A DNA stretch of 64,000 bases from Typhlomys cinereus. Taxonomy: Eukaryota > Chordata > Mammalia > Rodentia > Platacanthomyidae. This document shows positions 10,844 to 22,838 of this stretch, piece after piece (position 1 is the first letter of the stretch; every line of letters starts with the position of its first letter). A program made the position numbers and the translations under genes. The stretch spans positions 1,041,257 to 1,105,256 of the forward strand of contig JALPQD010000390.1 of the NCBI GenBank assembly GCA_023101885.1. The letters are read 5' to 3'. Below the pieces are notes generated by a model. The model was not told where the DNA came from. It made no database searches and worked only from the letters and a program-made list of their open reading frames with translations.

Positions 10844-11803
10844 TCATTTTCTTAATTTTATGAACACAAGAATCTGGTTTTTGTGAGGCAGTGCTTTCTT
10901 AAGAGCATCCTTCACATCTTTGTTTCTGAGGCTGTAGATCAAGGGGTTCAGCATGGGGATGACGACGGTGTAGAAGACAGAAGCCATCTTGTCTGTGTCT
11001 AGGGAATGGTCTGAGCTGGGCTGCAAGTACATGAAGATGAGCGTCCCATAGAAGATGCTCACAGCCATCATGTGGGAACTGCAGGTGGAGAAGGCCTTGC
11101 GACGTCCCTGGGCTGAGCGCATCCTCAGGATGGCAGCAACAATGAAGATGTAAGAGACAGAAACAATCAGAACCGAAGAAAGGAATGTGATTCCAGCACA
11201 TGCCAAAATGGAGAGCTGCTTGGAGCTAGTGTCTGAGCAAGTCAGCCTAAGGAGGGGCATGTCGTCACAGTAGAAGTGATTGATGATGTTGGAATGGCAG
11301 TAGGAGAGGCGGAAGGTGAGCACAGTGTGAATCAGGGCCATGAGAAAGCTGTAACTATAGGGGGCAACGACCAGCTGAAGGCAGATTCCAGGGGACATGG
11401 TGACCATGTACAGCAGAGGGTTACAGATGGCTGCGTATCTGTCATAGGCCATGGAAGCCAGGAGCAAACACTCTGAGATCATAAAGGTGAGAAAACAGCC
11501 CAATTGAGCAGCACAGCCATTGAAGGATATGACATTTTGCTCATACAAGAAATTCCCCAGCATCTTGGGCGTTATGACAGATGCATAACAGAAATCCACA
11601 AAAGCCAGGTTGCTCAGGAAGAAGTACATTGGCGTGTTGAGTCTTGCATCTGTCCTAATGACCAGAATTAAACCCAGGTTGCCCATAGCTGTGAAGAGAT
11701 AGATGGACAGGAACACCACGAAGAGCGGCAGCTTCAGCTCCTGGCGATCTGTGAGGCCCATGAGGATGAACTCTGTCACCTGAGTGCAGTTTATCTGAGC
11801 CAT
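10844..11803 (-). CDS. Or8u-like: Olfactory receptor, OR8U-like, intact
   Basis: Class II odorant-receptor GPCR of olfactory neuron cilia. 319 residues from MAQINCTQ, a normal OR length. Visible in order: sequon N5-C-T; TM1 GN at 41-42; [11 protein letters not shown] at the loop1/TM2 boundary (about 58-68); the MAYDRY motif ending TM3 (118-123); extracellular-loop cysteines in [27 protein letters not shown] (TM5); [12 protein letters not shown] (TM6); [15 protein letters not shown] (TM7). Closest family from memory is human OR8U1/8/9. An in-frame ATG at 11818 (MSPGL before MAQIN) would give 324 residues and sits directly after a splice-acceptor AG; I prefer 11803 because OR8U1 starts there. 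Oddity: [10 protein letters not shown] has Ala where Val is nearly universal, a mild change. Near-identical to the partial copy at 1-166. No stops or frameshifts. Confidence 0.97.
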   Translation of the reverse strand: MAQINCTQVTEFILMGLTDRQELKLPLFVVFLSIYLFTAMGNLGLILVIRTDARLNTPMYFFLSNLAFVDFCYASVITPKMLGNFLYEQNVISFNGCAAQLGCFLTFMISECLLLASMAYDRYAAICNPLLYMVTMSPGICLQLVVAPYSYSFLMALIHTVLTFRLSYCHSNIINHFYCDDMPLLRLTCSDTSSKQLSILACAGITFLSSVLIVSVSYIFIVAAILRMRSAQGRRKAFSTCSSHMMAVSIFYGTLIFMYLQPSSDHSLDTDKMASVFYTVVIPMLNPLIYSLRNKDVKDALKKALPHKNQILVFIKLRK

Positions 11804-11818
11804 GAGTCCTGGGGACAT

Positions 11819-11840
11819 CTACATAAGAAAGCAGAGAAAG
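11819..11840 (-). other. Putative 3' splice site of the OR8U-like coding exon
   Basis: The minus strand reads 'tctgctttcttatgtag' directly before the ATG at 11818: pyrimidine-rich with AG at 11819-11820. OR genes usually have an intron just 5' of the single coding exon. The equivalent AG in the copy at 1-181 is GG. Confidence 0.55.
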
Positions 11841-11883
11841 GTCCAGGTGATGCACAATTGTTTGTAGAATAAATTTTGAATTT

Positions 11884-12030
11884 TTTAAATTTATTTTTCC
11901 TAGTTATACAAGCTCAATGAATGAGTGGATATCTCTCTGCCGTCCTCTTTTCTGCTTCCCTTCCTTTCTCCCCTCCCTTCATGGATTCAACCTGCTTCCT
12001 CCCACCCTCCTGTCCATCAGTTTATACGAG
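11884..12030 (-). repeat. Old L1 3' end, antisense
   Basis: T-rich stretch, then 'ttatacaagctcaatgaatg' and a pyrimidine-rich tract, as in the diverged L1 3' end at 43200 ('catacaagctcaataagtac'). Confidence 0.5.
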
Positions 12031-15000
12031 TTGCAATTGGTTTCTTAACAAGGAAGGGTCACCAAGAAGTATTTTTTGAAATGAATATTATCCCCCATCT
12101 TTTATATAAAACAAGCTATAAAGCAGTCCAAAGTATTCTATTTTTGGTTTGAAGAGTTTACTTGTTATGTTATTTAAAATATTTGCCTAATTTGTTAAAT
12201 AGTCTAGCTATCTTATGGAACAGATGTTTGAGTTTATGCCATGGATTGCATCTTCTGAAGTCGCGATACACTGATGGAGATTTTGTTTTGTCCTGGTAGA
12301 AATATAGGAATAAATACATGCAAGACAAAAGTATATGGAAGATCAGCTCTTAAGGTTATTACTGAGGGAAATGAAGAGGTAGAGTTTTTGAATAAGGTTA
12401 AACTATGTGATATATTTGAATAGAACTCACTGTGAAACCTTTTACTTTGTCATCAAATATGCTAAAAGAAAGTTTGTATGAGTGGAAATAAAAAAATAAA
12501 AAAAATTTATGCTGCCTTGAATATATAGATACATAAAATATGTACCTATATATTATATATTACTAATAAAAAAAGAAAATTTGAAACCCCTGTGAAATGC
12601 TGACTTATATGAAATTTTGTATTTTTCTCCTGAATGTGCGTTTGTATATGTGTGTGTGTGTGTGTGTTCCAGGAAGCTCAGTGGTTGATATCATAATAAT
12701 CAAAATGATGAAAATAACTAACTTTATAGAAGTCCTAAGAAATTTATTTATTGACTATTTCAGCTTAATGAAAATATTCCACTTCATTTTTTTTTACAAA
12801 AGGATTAGTGGAGTATAAAAATGAAACTTCAGAATCAACAGCAGATAGTTGGTTTCAGTATAGTGGGGTTGCAAATCCATGTTTCTTATTTAGGAGACCA
12901 CACAGTGCTCTGCTGTCCATATAAAATGTCCTAACTTCTTTGTCCTTGGAAACCTAAACTATGTGCAGATTTTTCTTGATATAATACATACAAGTATGCT
13001 TATTGCCTTTTTAATTATTGAAAAAGAAACCTGTTATATATCATGTTATATTTCAAACCACAAATTTTCTTGCCTTAACTTCCCAAATGCTGGGATTTAA
13101 GACTTTCAACACCTTTACCAACAATTCATTTCATGCATGGAATAAGATAATGAGCAAAGAAGATGAATCCTCACATAATATCACAATAAGATATAAATAT
13201 TATGTGTCCAAGAGATTTGGAAATTTCTTTACAAATCGATTTACAATTCTTGTTGCTTAATAATTCTTGTCTTTTATTAAAATATGATGCTTGAGTTAAT
13301 TTTTGCCTATATTGCTTCTTTACTTCACGTTGTATTTGAGAATGGATTCCCTTGCCATTTTTTAAAATATAGTCTAATTTTAATTATTGAACAGCTAAAT
13401 GTCACATGCCATATATTTTTATCATATCCCTTTTATTCAATTATTTCCAGTTCCTTACGCTTACTTACCATTATATCAGAAAAACAAAAATGAAGTTTTC
13501 TTGCAAAAGCTAATGTATTTACAGACTTAAAATATTTAGAAAGTAAATGCATTTGTAAAATAAATTTGCATTTATCTACATTTCCTCAAAATATGGCAAT
13601 ACTTTTTTGCATACAAATAACTATTATTTAACTCATTAAAATATATTTATATATTTTTGTCACTTCATTGACAGGTTTGTTAAGCAATATTATTTATCAG
13701 TTAATCACTTTAGAGTGGTATTTACTTCAATTTCTTCAGAAAATACATTTTATATTCACCTTGAAACTTTTAAACTGATTTATACTTACCAATATGTAAT
13801 CCTACCAACAAGGAAATTAATGGAAGTAAGTACCTTGGGAACTACTCATGTTTAAAAAGTCGATTTTTACCACAGGGGAAAAAAGGAACAGAGATAAAGT
13901 GAAAAAAAAAGTGGTCTTTTCAGATTTAAATTTTTCTGGTCAGAAAAGAGATATTTGTCTCACAGTATTATAGAATGAACTACTGTCTTCAGAATGATCT
14001 AATTTTTTGTGATTTGTCTAATGTTTTGTGTTCTACTATAATTTGCTCTCTCCAATCTACATAATGATGTTAGAACCTAAAAACATTGAATTCACTTCTA
14101 GTAGTAAATATAAGTAAACTTTCAAAATTTAATCTGTGATTCATACATCACACCACATGTATACAAATATCACACTGCTTTTACTAACATTATCAGATAA
14201 CTAATCTCTCTAGACACCTCCTAGTGGGTCCTCTCACTCTGCCTTTTAACCAAGATGTTAAACATCTGTGTTTTTTTTTTGTTTTTTTTTTTTTTGGTAT
14301 TTCTATTGATGATGATGCAAAACTCTTATGAGCAAGGTAATTAATTTTTAATTCGCCATATAGTAATCATATAGTTTTCAGACAGCAGTGGACTCTAAAG
14401 AAAGAGCTTTTTGACATTTGTTGTTCCCTTCATACAAGAAAAGATGAGCATTGAAGGGAAAATTATTATTCGTTCAAGGTACATTGGAATATCTAAATTA
14501 TGAAAATTTACCTGACTTTACTTTTTCAAGTGGTGTTATTTTTCACATTGGCATATCGGGAACGTGTTAGACATTTGCATTTCTTCTTTCACTCATTTAT
14601 TTGTCCCAGTTTTCCTTGAAAGGAAAATAGAATGTCTAGACTTGAAAGAGTTTAGAAAGTTAGTAGTTCAGTCTCACAGTCTATGCTCATTTCCTAATAT
14701 AGCCAACTCTATATATTTGGAATTGAAGTTGAAATTTAGCAAATGACGTTTCAATATTGCTCCCATTTAAATTTAAGTAATATTCTTCTTAACTTTGGAA
14801 AGGAGAACTAAAAGCAAATTATTGGCATATGTCTAATTTTAGACTACTCTTGAAAAAGAAAACAGTTTGCATATATGTATTATTAGCTGCTTAACCATGA
14901 GCTCAATTCTTCCTAACTTCATAGCTTCTATATATTTGACTTCATGCAATATGTTTAGAAATGATTTCACATTATAATCTTAACTATATATAAAATCTAT

Positions 15001-15890
15001 TAAAGAAACAAAATGTATTGTTTATCATTATTCAACAAAATGACCTTCAAATTGTGTTTATTTCAAGCTATTGTTTCAAATTTTATTTAATTTAGAAGTC
15101 TTATCTTGAAGTAGTCATTGATGCTAATTTCTCTTACAAATATGTCTTTAACCTACCCTGGTAGGAAGTGAGCCTGCGTTTTCTCATAACAGGTACACAG
15201 GGAAGCTGGGAGAATGGTTTTGTTAAAGATACAGTCCCAGAGGATCTTATTCCAGAGAATGAGCAAATAAGATTATCTTGAAAATTACAAAATATATTCC
15301 ATTGGGATGTTTCATAGTGGTGACATCAGTGGGTATCACTGCTTAAATTATGTTAACTATTTAAATAGCATTGTAAGTTTATTTTAAAATATTTTTATTG
15401 TTATGAATTATTAGTGTCAATGTATAATTTTATTTTGAAAAATATGTAGGAACTATATTTTTGAATATTTTTACAAATAATATTCTACCAATAAATTATT
15501 CAGTTGTTCCATGATTTATCCCCCACAGCATAATCACAATGCATTACTTAATCTTTGAACATATGCTTTACATCCTAATGTTATGCTAAATTTTATATTA
15601 AATCTCTAACAAGGCATTTAACCTTGAATATAATTAAGATTCAATTCTTCCAAAGAATATTTCAAGTCTAGACATTGCATTTGTGTTCTCAATGTGTTTT
15701 AAATTAACACTTAATACTTAAATATATTACTGTAATTTAGTGTGGTCTTTTGATTCATGTGTAGTGTACAGGATACACTGATGAAATCAAATCTCTTGCA
15801 TTTAACTCTCCCACTTCCTCTATTCTACCACCAGTTATCCACATTCTATTTTCCTTCTTTTTTCCTGGATACCACAACTAATGATAGATT
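12031..15890. other. Long AT-rich intergenic stretch, no gene
   Basis: About 3.9 kb without a coding signal. Contains a short (TG)n at 12647-12668 and poly-T runs near 14271-14295. The open frames are low-complexity and AT-driven. Confidence 0.5.
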
Positions 15891-15892
15891 TT

Positions 15893-16260
15893 ATTTTTTT
15901 AATCATTTTATTTTTTCAAACATGAATATGGTGAATTTATGATAACAACTTAATCCCCAGTCCCATCTTCCCTCTTCATCCCAATACAACCTTTCTCCTT
16001 ACCTCCAGCCTCCCTTCTCTTATTATTTTGTTGTTATTGTTCATGATTGATCCACTGGGTTTCATTTGGGTTTCCTGAGAACTTGCTGGGGAGTGAATCT
16101 TAACATTCCTGGGTATACCACTTAGGAAAATATCATCTGCCTCCCACCCACCCTCCATCACGGTTGACTTTCATCAGTCGCTCAGAAAGATGTGGGGCCA
16201 TTTGAGTTCTCTGCCTTTTCCTGGTGATGATGGTGATAGGAAAAACCATGTGTTTGCCAT
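15893..16260 (-). repeat. Interspersed repeat (L1 3' end-like), copy 1
   Basis: 'gaatatggtgaatttatgat', 'cttaatccccagtcccatct', 'ccctccatcacggttgactt' and 'tttgagttctctgcc' recur in the same order at 54755-55060. A dispersed repeat with a T-rich left end, probably an old L1 subfamily 3' end in antisense. Confidence 0.55.
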
Positions 16261-16274
16261 ATGGAAATATGTCA

Positions 16275-16350
16275 ATGATAATTTTTTTAACTTCTACGCA
16301 TAAGAGGGAACATGGGATGATTGTGTTTCTATGTTTGGCTTTTTTTTCTA
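16275..16350 (-). repeat. Old LINE-1 ORF2 tail fragment
   Basis: 'cttctacgcataagagggaa', then 'catgggatgattgtgtttct' and 'atgtttggctt', is the antisense of the L1 ORF2 end ('aagccaggcacagaaa' ... 'cacatataag'). Confidence 0.45.
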
Positions 16351-16361
16351 CTAATTTTTTT

Positions 16362-16647
16362 TTAAAAATTTTGTTTTTATTATTTATTTAATTGTGCATG
16401 TGTGCATGTAAGTATGTGTGTGCATGTTTTGTGTGTGTGTGTGTGTAGAACCACAGACAAATTGGGGAACGCCTCCACCTCCTTGTTTACTCTGCCCCAG
16501 GGATTCACAGGCTCCGCTCTAGCAGGACCAGAAACTCAGGCCGCCCCGGCTTCCACCGGGTGTCTATATGTGGGGTCTAGGTTCCGAACTCAGGACCTTC
16601 CGCCTGCAAGGCAGAGGCGTAATCCTTGAGCCACCTCTCCAGTCCCA
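16362..16647 (-). repeat. B2-superfamily SINE, GC-rich subfamily
   Basis: Minus-strand head at about 16647 ('gggactggagaggtggctca'), box B ('ggtcctgagttcgg'), the family body with 'cctcctccttgtttactctg'-type words antisense, and a (TG)n zone at 16432-16446. Slightly more CpG decay than the 4683 and 48260 copies. Target-site duplication not clear. Confidence 0.88.
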
Positions 16648-17268
16648 TGTGTATGGCTTTTTTATGCAATATAAAATCATATATATTTATAAAATAAAAA
16701 TGTGGTGGTTAAAAAAGCTATTATGCATTATGAAGAGTACTGGAACTTTAAGAAATATTTTAACAGCTTTACCTGTTATTAAACCCTTTGACTTAACATT
16801 TGTAATGGATTTAGGTCTTTCATCCATGACTCACAAAATTTCCAAGCATAACAATATCCTTTTCAATAAAATGACACAGGTTACAGGAATATTCTCATCT
16901 TAGATAACTTCAAAAACACTTGTTAGATAGTTAATGTATGCAAAGTATTACTTTAGATGGAAATGATTGGATAAGTGTGAGGATGAAGGATGTTGTCGTG
17001 CTTTTCAATAAATTAAACCTTTAATTCATTGCATCTTTCTGAGAAATTAGGCTCAGAATACTGAAAGTGACATTATTATATCCTTATTCATAAATGCAAT
17101 GTCTCAAAATCTTACAGTGAGATAAGAGAGTAGAAAAAGGAGTGGTGTATGATGGACTAAACTATGCATGAATTATGAGAAGTTGAATACTTTTTCATAA
17201 CTTTGAATACAAATAAAATAGATCTTATGTTAACAAAGGCCATCAGGTGAAGTATGAGTATCATTTTG
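16648..17268. other. Intergenic, nothing recognised
   Basis: AT-rich, no coding signal. Confidence 0.4.
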
Positions 17269-17269
17269 G

Positions 17270-17335
17270 TACATGAAATTTCTGCACTACCTACATGAAA
17301 TTTCTGCACTACCTACATGAAATTTCTGCACTACC
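17270..17335. repeat. Tandem triplication of a 22-bp unit
   Basis: 'tacatgaaatttctgcacta' plus 'cc' occurs three times head to tail at 17270, 17292 and 17314; the first two copies are identical. Confidence 0.95.
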
Positions 17336-17519
17336 AAGGGAAAGATGAAAAATAAATGTAATTTTAATTTCTTGAGACTATTAAAGGTCTTTCAATTATT
17401 AGTCATTAATTTTGTACTTCACACTTTTTTGAAAAAGTAACCCTTCAGTTACATTCACTTTGTTGTTCATGACAGGATTTTGTTCTTTATAATTGAATAT
17501 GCTTATAGATATGTGTTTG

Positions 17520-17690
17520 TACATAACCACCTTTAATCTATGCATTTATTCATTGATCCCTAGATGAGGCAAATCATAGCTATTTTGAATCATAATTAAT
17601 TTATTATGTTGCATGAAACAAGCCAAATACAACAATATAATCATCACATATTCCCTCTTATATGTAGAAGTTAAAAAATAATCTTTGACA
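17520..17690 (+). repeat. Old LINE-1 ORF2 tail fragment
   Basis: 'catgaaacaagccaaataca' and 'cacatattccctcttatatg' followed by 'tagaag' are the decayed end of L1 ORF2 in sense. Confidence 0.45.
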
Positions 17691-17809
17691 TTATTTTTAT
17701 ATATGGTAAAATATCATTCACTAAGATTATATGTTAGGTCTTATTTTAATTGCTTTAACACATTTAACTTCCTGTGAAATCTCAATGGATTTGTTTTCTT
17801 TTTCTATTG

Positions 17810-18115
17810 TTCACAGTATGTGGGTATGATGTACATAAATGAGTATATATGTTTGCATGTTTATGGGCCCACCTGTACGTGTACATGTACATATAGTCAT
17901 GTGAAGAGTAAAGGTTGAGTTGGGAATCATCTTTAACTGTTCTAATACTATATAATTTTTGAGACAGGATTTCTAACCAAATCCACAGCTCCCTGCTAGC
18001 CAGCTTGCTTTTATGTTTCCCTGGTTCTACCTCATATTGCTGGAATTACCAGGTAGCATTTTAAGTAGGATCTTACCATCCAAATTGGTCTCTTAGCTTG
18101 TACAGAAAGCTCTAG
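17810..18115 (-). repeat. B4-like composite SINE, antisense
   Basis: A TG- and CATG-rich start, then 'gagacaggatttctaaccaa', 'cctgctagccagcttgcttt' and 'tattgctggaattaccaggt' is the antisense layout of a rodent B4-type element with its B1-like half. Confidence 0.5.
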
Positions 18116-18177
18116 TTAATAACCCACCTCCCTAAAAAGATAAAACTGTCTGGATTTTCAATTTTGTTTACTTTTCC

Positions 18178-18570
18178 TTCACTTCTGTCTTTCCTTCTTT
18201 TCGGATAGAAAGGAAGGGAACCGAAAAGAACAAGCCTCTTTCCGTCCCTTCTTTTTTTCCCTCCCTGTCTTTCCTCCTTCGTCCTTCCGTTCGTCCTTCC
18301 TTCGTTCCTGGTTAATGATCCTTCCTTCTATTTCCTCCTTTGCCTTCTTCCTTCCTCCTTCCTGCCTTCTTGTCTCTACTATTCTTCCTTCCCTCCCTCC
18401 CTCTCTCCCTCTTTTCCTCCCTTCCTCCTCTCTTTCTTTCTCCCTCTCTTTCTTTCTCCTTCCTTCCTTCCTTCCTTCCTTCCTTCCTTCCTTCCTTCCT
18501 TCCTTCCTTCCTTCCTTCCTTCCTTCCTCTCTTTTTCTCTTTCTCTTATTCTCCTTCTCTCTGTTCCTCT
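18178..18570. repeat. Polypyrimidine tract with (TTCC)n microsatellite
   Basis: About 390 bp of almost pure C/T on the plus strand, with about 19 uninterrupted TTCC units at about 18452-18527. Mirror-symmetric purine.pyrimidine DNA of this kind can form triplex. The open frames on both strands are low-complexity shadows. Confidence 0.95.
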
Positions 18571-19750
18571 CTCTTTTTAGTACATGACCCAGGCCATCCA
18601 TACACTTATCCTGTGTTAGCATGCCTGATAAGCTTTTTAGATTTCTAGCTCTGGTAGATACAGTTATTAGTTTTGAAGAGTGAAGCATCTACTTAATTTT
18701 CAATATCACAAAATTTTCAAAGCTAATATTAGAATGCAGAGACTCTTGATGCACTATGTGCTGTATGTTGAACTTTGCATTAAGAAAACAAGTCAAAAGT
18801 CACACCTGTCTTACATTCAAGGCATGAGGTAGGAGAATAAGATGGTCTACATAAGATCTGAATACAGCCATGAATAACCACAGAGAAGTTCTTCTTGATC
18901 TTTTTCAGTGATGTAAGGAACTTATCTACTTTAAGGAAGACACTACATCTAACTTTTAACATTTTGACTTGTGGAAGTTGAGTTTGGGAATCAAGTTGGC
19001 GATTTGAATCCTAATTTTAAAGTTCTAGAGTCTGAATTAAATGTATGCGTTATCCCACATGCTCAGAGAAGGCTCAGCAGGGACATATATTCCCTTCTGA
19101 GTTATTACTGAGGAATGCTATGCAAAAGCTGCATGATAGGGCCTAATTAAGTAAATAATTATATCAAACATCTTATACATAATTAGAAATTTTAACACCA
19201 TTAATTATATACTATTATCAGAATTCCATACCTCCTGACAAATAATAAAAGTCATGCCAGTAATTGAAAAAATTATGTATTTTAGATAACACATAATGAT
19301 GGCTCCAGAAAAAAAAATTTATCTAAAACCCAGCAGGAAGCTTAATCATATAGCTAAGAGGTCTAGGTTTATAGTTGTGACAAGTAAAAAATACTACTCT
19401 CTTTATTCAAGAGCAGCACAAAAATTTTCAGTGGTGTGCACAGGGAAGCACCTACTAGATGCAAGAGAAAATCCCAAGACCAGAATTACACAAAGAGCTC
19501 TGTTGACTCCAATATACACAAAGCAAAACAATGGGCCATGAATATGGAAAAAAAACATGGAAGAAAAAAAAGGGAAAATGAATAGAATTCTTAATACATG
19601 TATGAAATTGTTATGTCGCAAAAAATATCCATAAAGAAAAAAGATAAAAATTATTTTACTCTCTGTTTAACAACAGTACATAACTTGCTGGCAAACACTA
19701 TCCAAACAAGGTCCTATAACTTATCCCATAGCTTTATTATATATGAATTT
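18571..19750. other. Intergenic, nothing recognised
   Basis: No gene or named repeat. Confidence 0.4.
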
Positions 19751-19751
19751 T

Positions 19752-20040
19752 ATTCATTTATTATGTGTGTGTGTGTGAGTGTGTGTGTGTGTGTATTATA
19801 TGTATCACACGGCCCAGTGTGTTTCTATGGAGCATCAAGGGTGATTTGGGAACTCATCCTGGATAGTTTCTATCTCCTTCTTGCTTCACTCTGGGATTTT
19901 TCACGCTCTGCCCAACATTTTCAGAAGTTCAGGCCCCTGACATTTCTGCCTAATGTTTTTAGGTGGGACTTGGGATCCGAACTCAGGAACTTTTACTTGT
20001 GAGACAAAGTCTTAGCCCCTGAGCCATCACTCCAGTCCCA
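19752..20040 (-). repeat. B2-superfamily SINE, older copy
   Basis: Antisense: (TG)n, 'cccagtgtgtttctatggag', 'gggatccgaactcaggaact' (box B region) and 'ccctgagccatcactccagt' at the head. Strongly diverged. Confidence 0.8.
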
Positions 20041-20097
20041 CCATATTTCAAGTTTGAAATATAAGCAGGTCTGGATTATTTTTGTTGTGCAAGACTT

Positions 20098-20226
20098 ATT
20101 TTTTTATTTAAATCTGTGGCAATAAGGTTTCAGTGTGTAAATCAGCCTGGCCTCTAGATTATAATCCTCCTGTCTGCTTTCTAACTGGTGATGACTATAG
20201 ATGTGTGTTTTCGTACTCAGTGAATC
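20098..20226 (-). repeat. B1-like SINE, antisense
   Basis: 'aaatcagcctggcctctaga' and 'cctcctgtctgctttctaac' are the antisense B1 body. Confidence 0.5.
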
Positions 20227-20870
20227 CTTTTTTTTTTTTTTTTCTTTACTGTATAGTCCATCAAGTGTAAGGAATGGACAGAGTCATCTATTGACAAAAC
20301 AATCTTTCTAGACACATCTTGGAGAATAAAAGCTATGTAAACATTAAGCCGGCTGGAATTGTGAAATGTATTGTCATAGACATAGACTGTGCTGTGAGAG
20401 GGATGCTGGTCATGGGCAGGTGGCCACTGAGGGGCAAAGGAAAGCTTCAGGCAAACTTTACCAGATACATAAGGGAAATCAAGTTTTCCATGAAGAATGC
20501 TGAAAGTAATCAGTGGAGGAAACTAGAAAAGGCAGTGAGAGGCAGGGTTAGAATCAGTACAGTCGGCATCCACCTAGAGAAATAGTTATGCAACTGCAGG
20601 TGGACAGATAAGGGATACATATGGATTTTGAGTTCATTTGCATGTGCATCCATACACAGATCAATATTCATCAAAGCAGTTACAGCCATGAAAGGAAAGT
20701 GAAATTGGAATCTGCAGTTAAAAACTTCTAATAATCAAGGACACTGCTTAAAAAAGACACAAGTGACACTATTTAAAAAGTTTTCCTCAAAGTTTAGCAT
20801 GGATCTCAGGGTAGAAAAGGCTTCAGGCAGTAGGATCCTTAGAAGCAAGGAGTTAAAGAGATATAAAAGA
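20227..20870. other. Intergenic; T-run then no recognisable feature
   Basis: A T(17) run at about 20228, then non-coding sequence. An 88-codon open frame at 20319-20585 shows no family resemblance. Confidence 0.35.
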
Positions 20871-20871
20871 G

Positions 20872-21150
20872 TTCCCATATTAGCGGTGGCCCAAAAAGGA
20901 GCCCCAAGCTATTCCTCTGAGTCCTGAACCCTCACTAGTGTAGAGGACTCAGAAGGAAATTCAGCGCCCACATAAACAGATGCTCTGGAGGATGGGAAGG
21001 TACAAGCAGGAAACACAAAGAGAGAAGGGAGGAAAGAGGGGTGAGAGAGAGGGAAGGGGGAGGAGAGTAGGATGAGGGGACAACAAGGGAGAAGGGAGAA
21101 GGAAAGAGGTACTTATTGAGCCTATGTAACTAAGTAGAAAATAATGAAGT
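20872..21150 (+). repeat. Old L1 3' end, sense
   Basis: 'tgaaccctcactagtgtaga', 'ggactcagaaggaaattcag', an AG-rich tract, and 'ggtacttattgagcctatgt' match the reverse complement of the old L1 3' end at 43240-43450. Confidence 0.6.
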
Positions 21151-21372
21151 TTTTGGGGAAAAAAGTTTCCTCTTTTCTGAACACAAGTTGTTACTGGTAT
21201 TGTTTCTCTGTTTTGTAATTTTTTCCTTTCTTATTGACATATCATATTCTTTGACAATTGAGTAGATGTAAGTGATGAATTCAATACTTTTCATTCTCTA
21301 TTATTCTGTCACATTTCCCCTAGTTCCCCACTGAAAATCTTCTTCCCCACAACTTTCTCTCCTATTTTATGT

Positions 21373-21410
21373 TGTGTGTACGTGCATGCGTGTGTGTGTG
21401 TGTGTGTGTG
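21373..21410. repeat. (TG)n microsatellite
   Basis: GTGTGTACGTGCATGCG leading into about 11 TG units. Confidence 0.85.
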
Positions 21411-21558
21411 AAACTGTGTTTAATAAGGGTTCCTTGCTTTAGCATTAGAATAGGCCTGAGCCCTTGGAAAACGGGCAGGTATCAGTGGGGACAACATTGA
21501 TGTAAGTAGCTCCTCTTCAATCATTCCTAATTATTATGATTAAATAAATATCTTATAC

Positions 21559-21654
21559 CAAATACATGTAAAAATAGTACTGGTCCCATAGTCCACATGT
21601 AAATAGCAAATACATGTAAAAATATTACTGGTCCCATAGTCCACATGTAAGTAA
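21559..21654. repeat. 48-bp tandem duplication
   Basis: 'caaatacatgtaaaaatagt' ... 'ggtcccatagtccacatgta' at 21559 is repeated at 21607 with two or three differences; period 48. Confidence 0.95.
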
Positions 21655-22317
21655 AACCTATGCTTACATAGTATACTAATAAGTATTAACTAATCTAGCA
21701 TTCTGTTACTTGCTGAGATTATTCAGGACAGACACACTTAATATACACAAAACAAAAAACAATGGACCATGAACCTGCAAGAATTGTGGGAATGGCAAGA
21801 GGAAAATAGATAATATGGGAAGTTCAATGAGATGTAGAACAATTTCTAAGGTTCTATGTTAGAGATACTATCAATATTATTAAATTATGGATGATAACAC
21901 TTCGAATTCTAATATTGTAATTCTGAACTATAGCTTGGCTAGCCTTATCAATTTAAAGTTGTAAAATAGATTCAGGCTAAACTTGCTAATCAGAGCTTTC
22001 AGAAAAAAGTAAAGGATTTTAAACAACTGTTTTATCTAATGACCTAAAGGACTTTAATGAAAATGGTCCATTAAGTAGCTAACACTGTCACACATTTTAT
22101 CCAGTGTGAACGTATATTTAGTAGTGATATGCTACAGTTTTTATTTAAAATGTCAATTTTAATACGATTTTTATTTAGCATATAAATCAGCACTCATGGT
22201 AATGACTTCATTCAGATAATATTAGGAAAGTGTTTCATACTTTTACCTATTGACAGTTAAATTTACTATAAATAGAATCATATCTTTTTGTAATTCTAGG
22301 TTTTTCAAGACACCAAT

Positions 22318-22510
22318 GATGTCGACTAATGAAATCAGTCAGTGAGCCAAATGATGCTAACTACCAAGCCTAATGAGCTGAGTTTGATCTGTGTAAATTA
22401 CATGATTGAAGGGGAAATCCAGCTCTCTTCAGTTGTCCTATGACCTCTGGGAGTTACTGCACCCTTCATGCACACATGATAAATACATAGATGTATATTA
22501 AAACATGATA
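22318..22510 (+). repeat. B3/B4-like SINE, sense
   Basis: 'gctaactaccaagcctaatg', 'agctgagtttgatctgtgta', 'gttgtcctatgacctctggg' and 'atgcacacatgataaataca' are the ordered words of a decayed tRNA-headed rodent SINE. Confidence 0.55.
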
Positions 22511-22838
22511 ATGACTTATGGTACTCAAACATCCTCTAAGAAAAAAAAAAGAATAAGGCTGAAAATGAAAAAAAGGAACAATTTCATTTCTCTTATGCAT
22601 GATCTTTTCTATGTACATTTCTATCTAACATTTTACTTTACTCTTCATCCTGTTAACACCCCTTTCAAGGAATCTCAGGACCTGATTTTAGTCCATTTGT
22701 TTTTTACACATGAACCCAAAAGTTTGAAGAGCTTCATGTGATATTGAAATTTAACACTCTGCACTCTCTTCCTTTAAATCCACAAATGCCTCCAAAGCTG
22801 TTGTCAATCACCTAAATTTTCTTTATGTTGAGAATATT

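Noticed and set aside
10899..11201. 100-residue and other open frames overlapping the OR genes (also 11276-11476, 29040-29294, 49216-49503)
   Set aside because: Alternative-frame or antisense shadows of conserved OR coding sequence.
18179..18688. 169-residue Lys/Glu/Arg/Gly-rich open frame on the minus strand
   Set aside because: Translation of the polypurine microsatellite; low complexity in every frame.
20319..20585. 88-residue open frame (MENKSYVNIKPAGIV...)
   Set aside because: No family resemblance, no splice or codon-bias support, sits between decayed SINEs and an L1 3' end.
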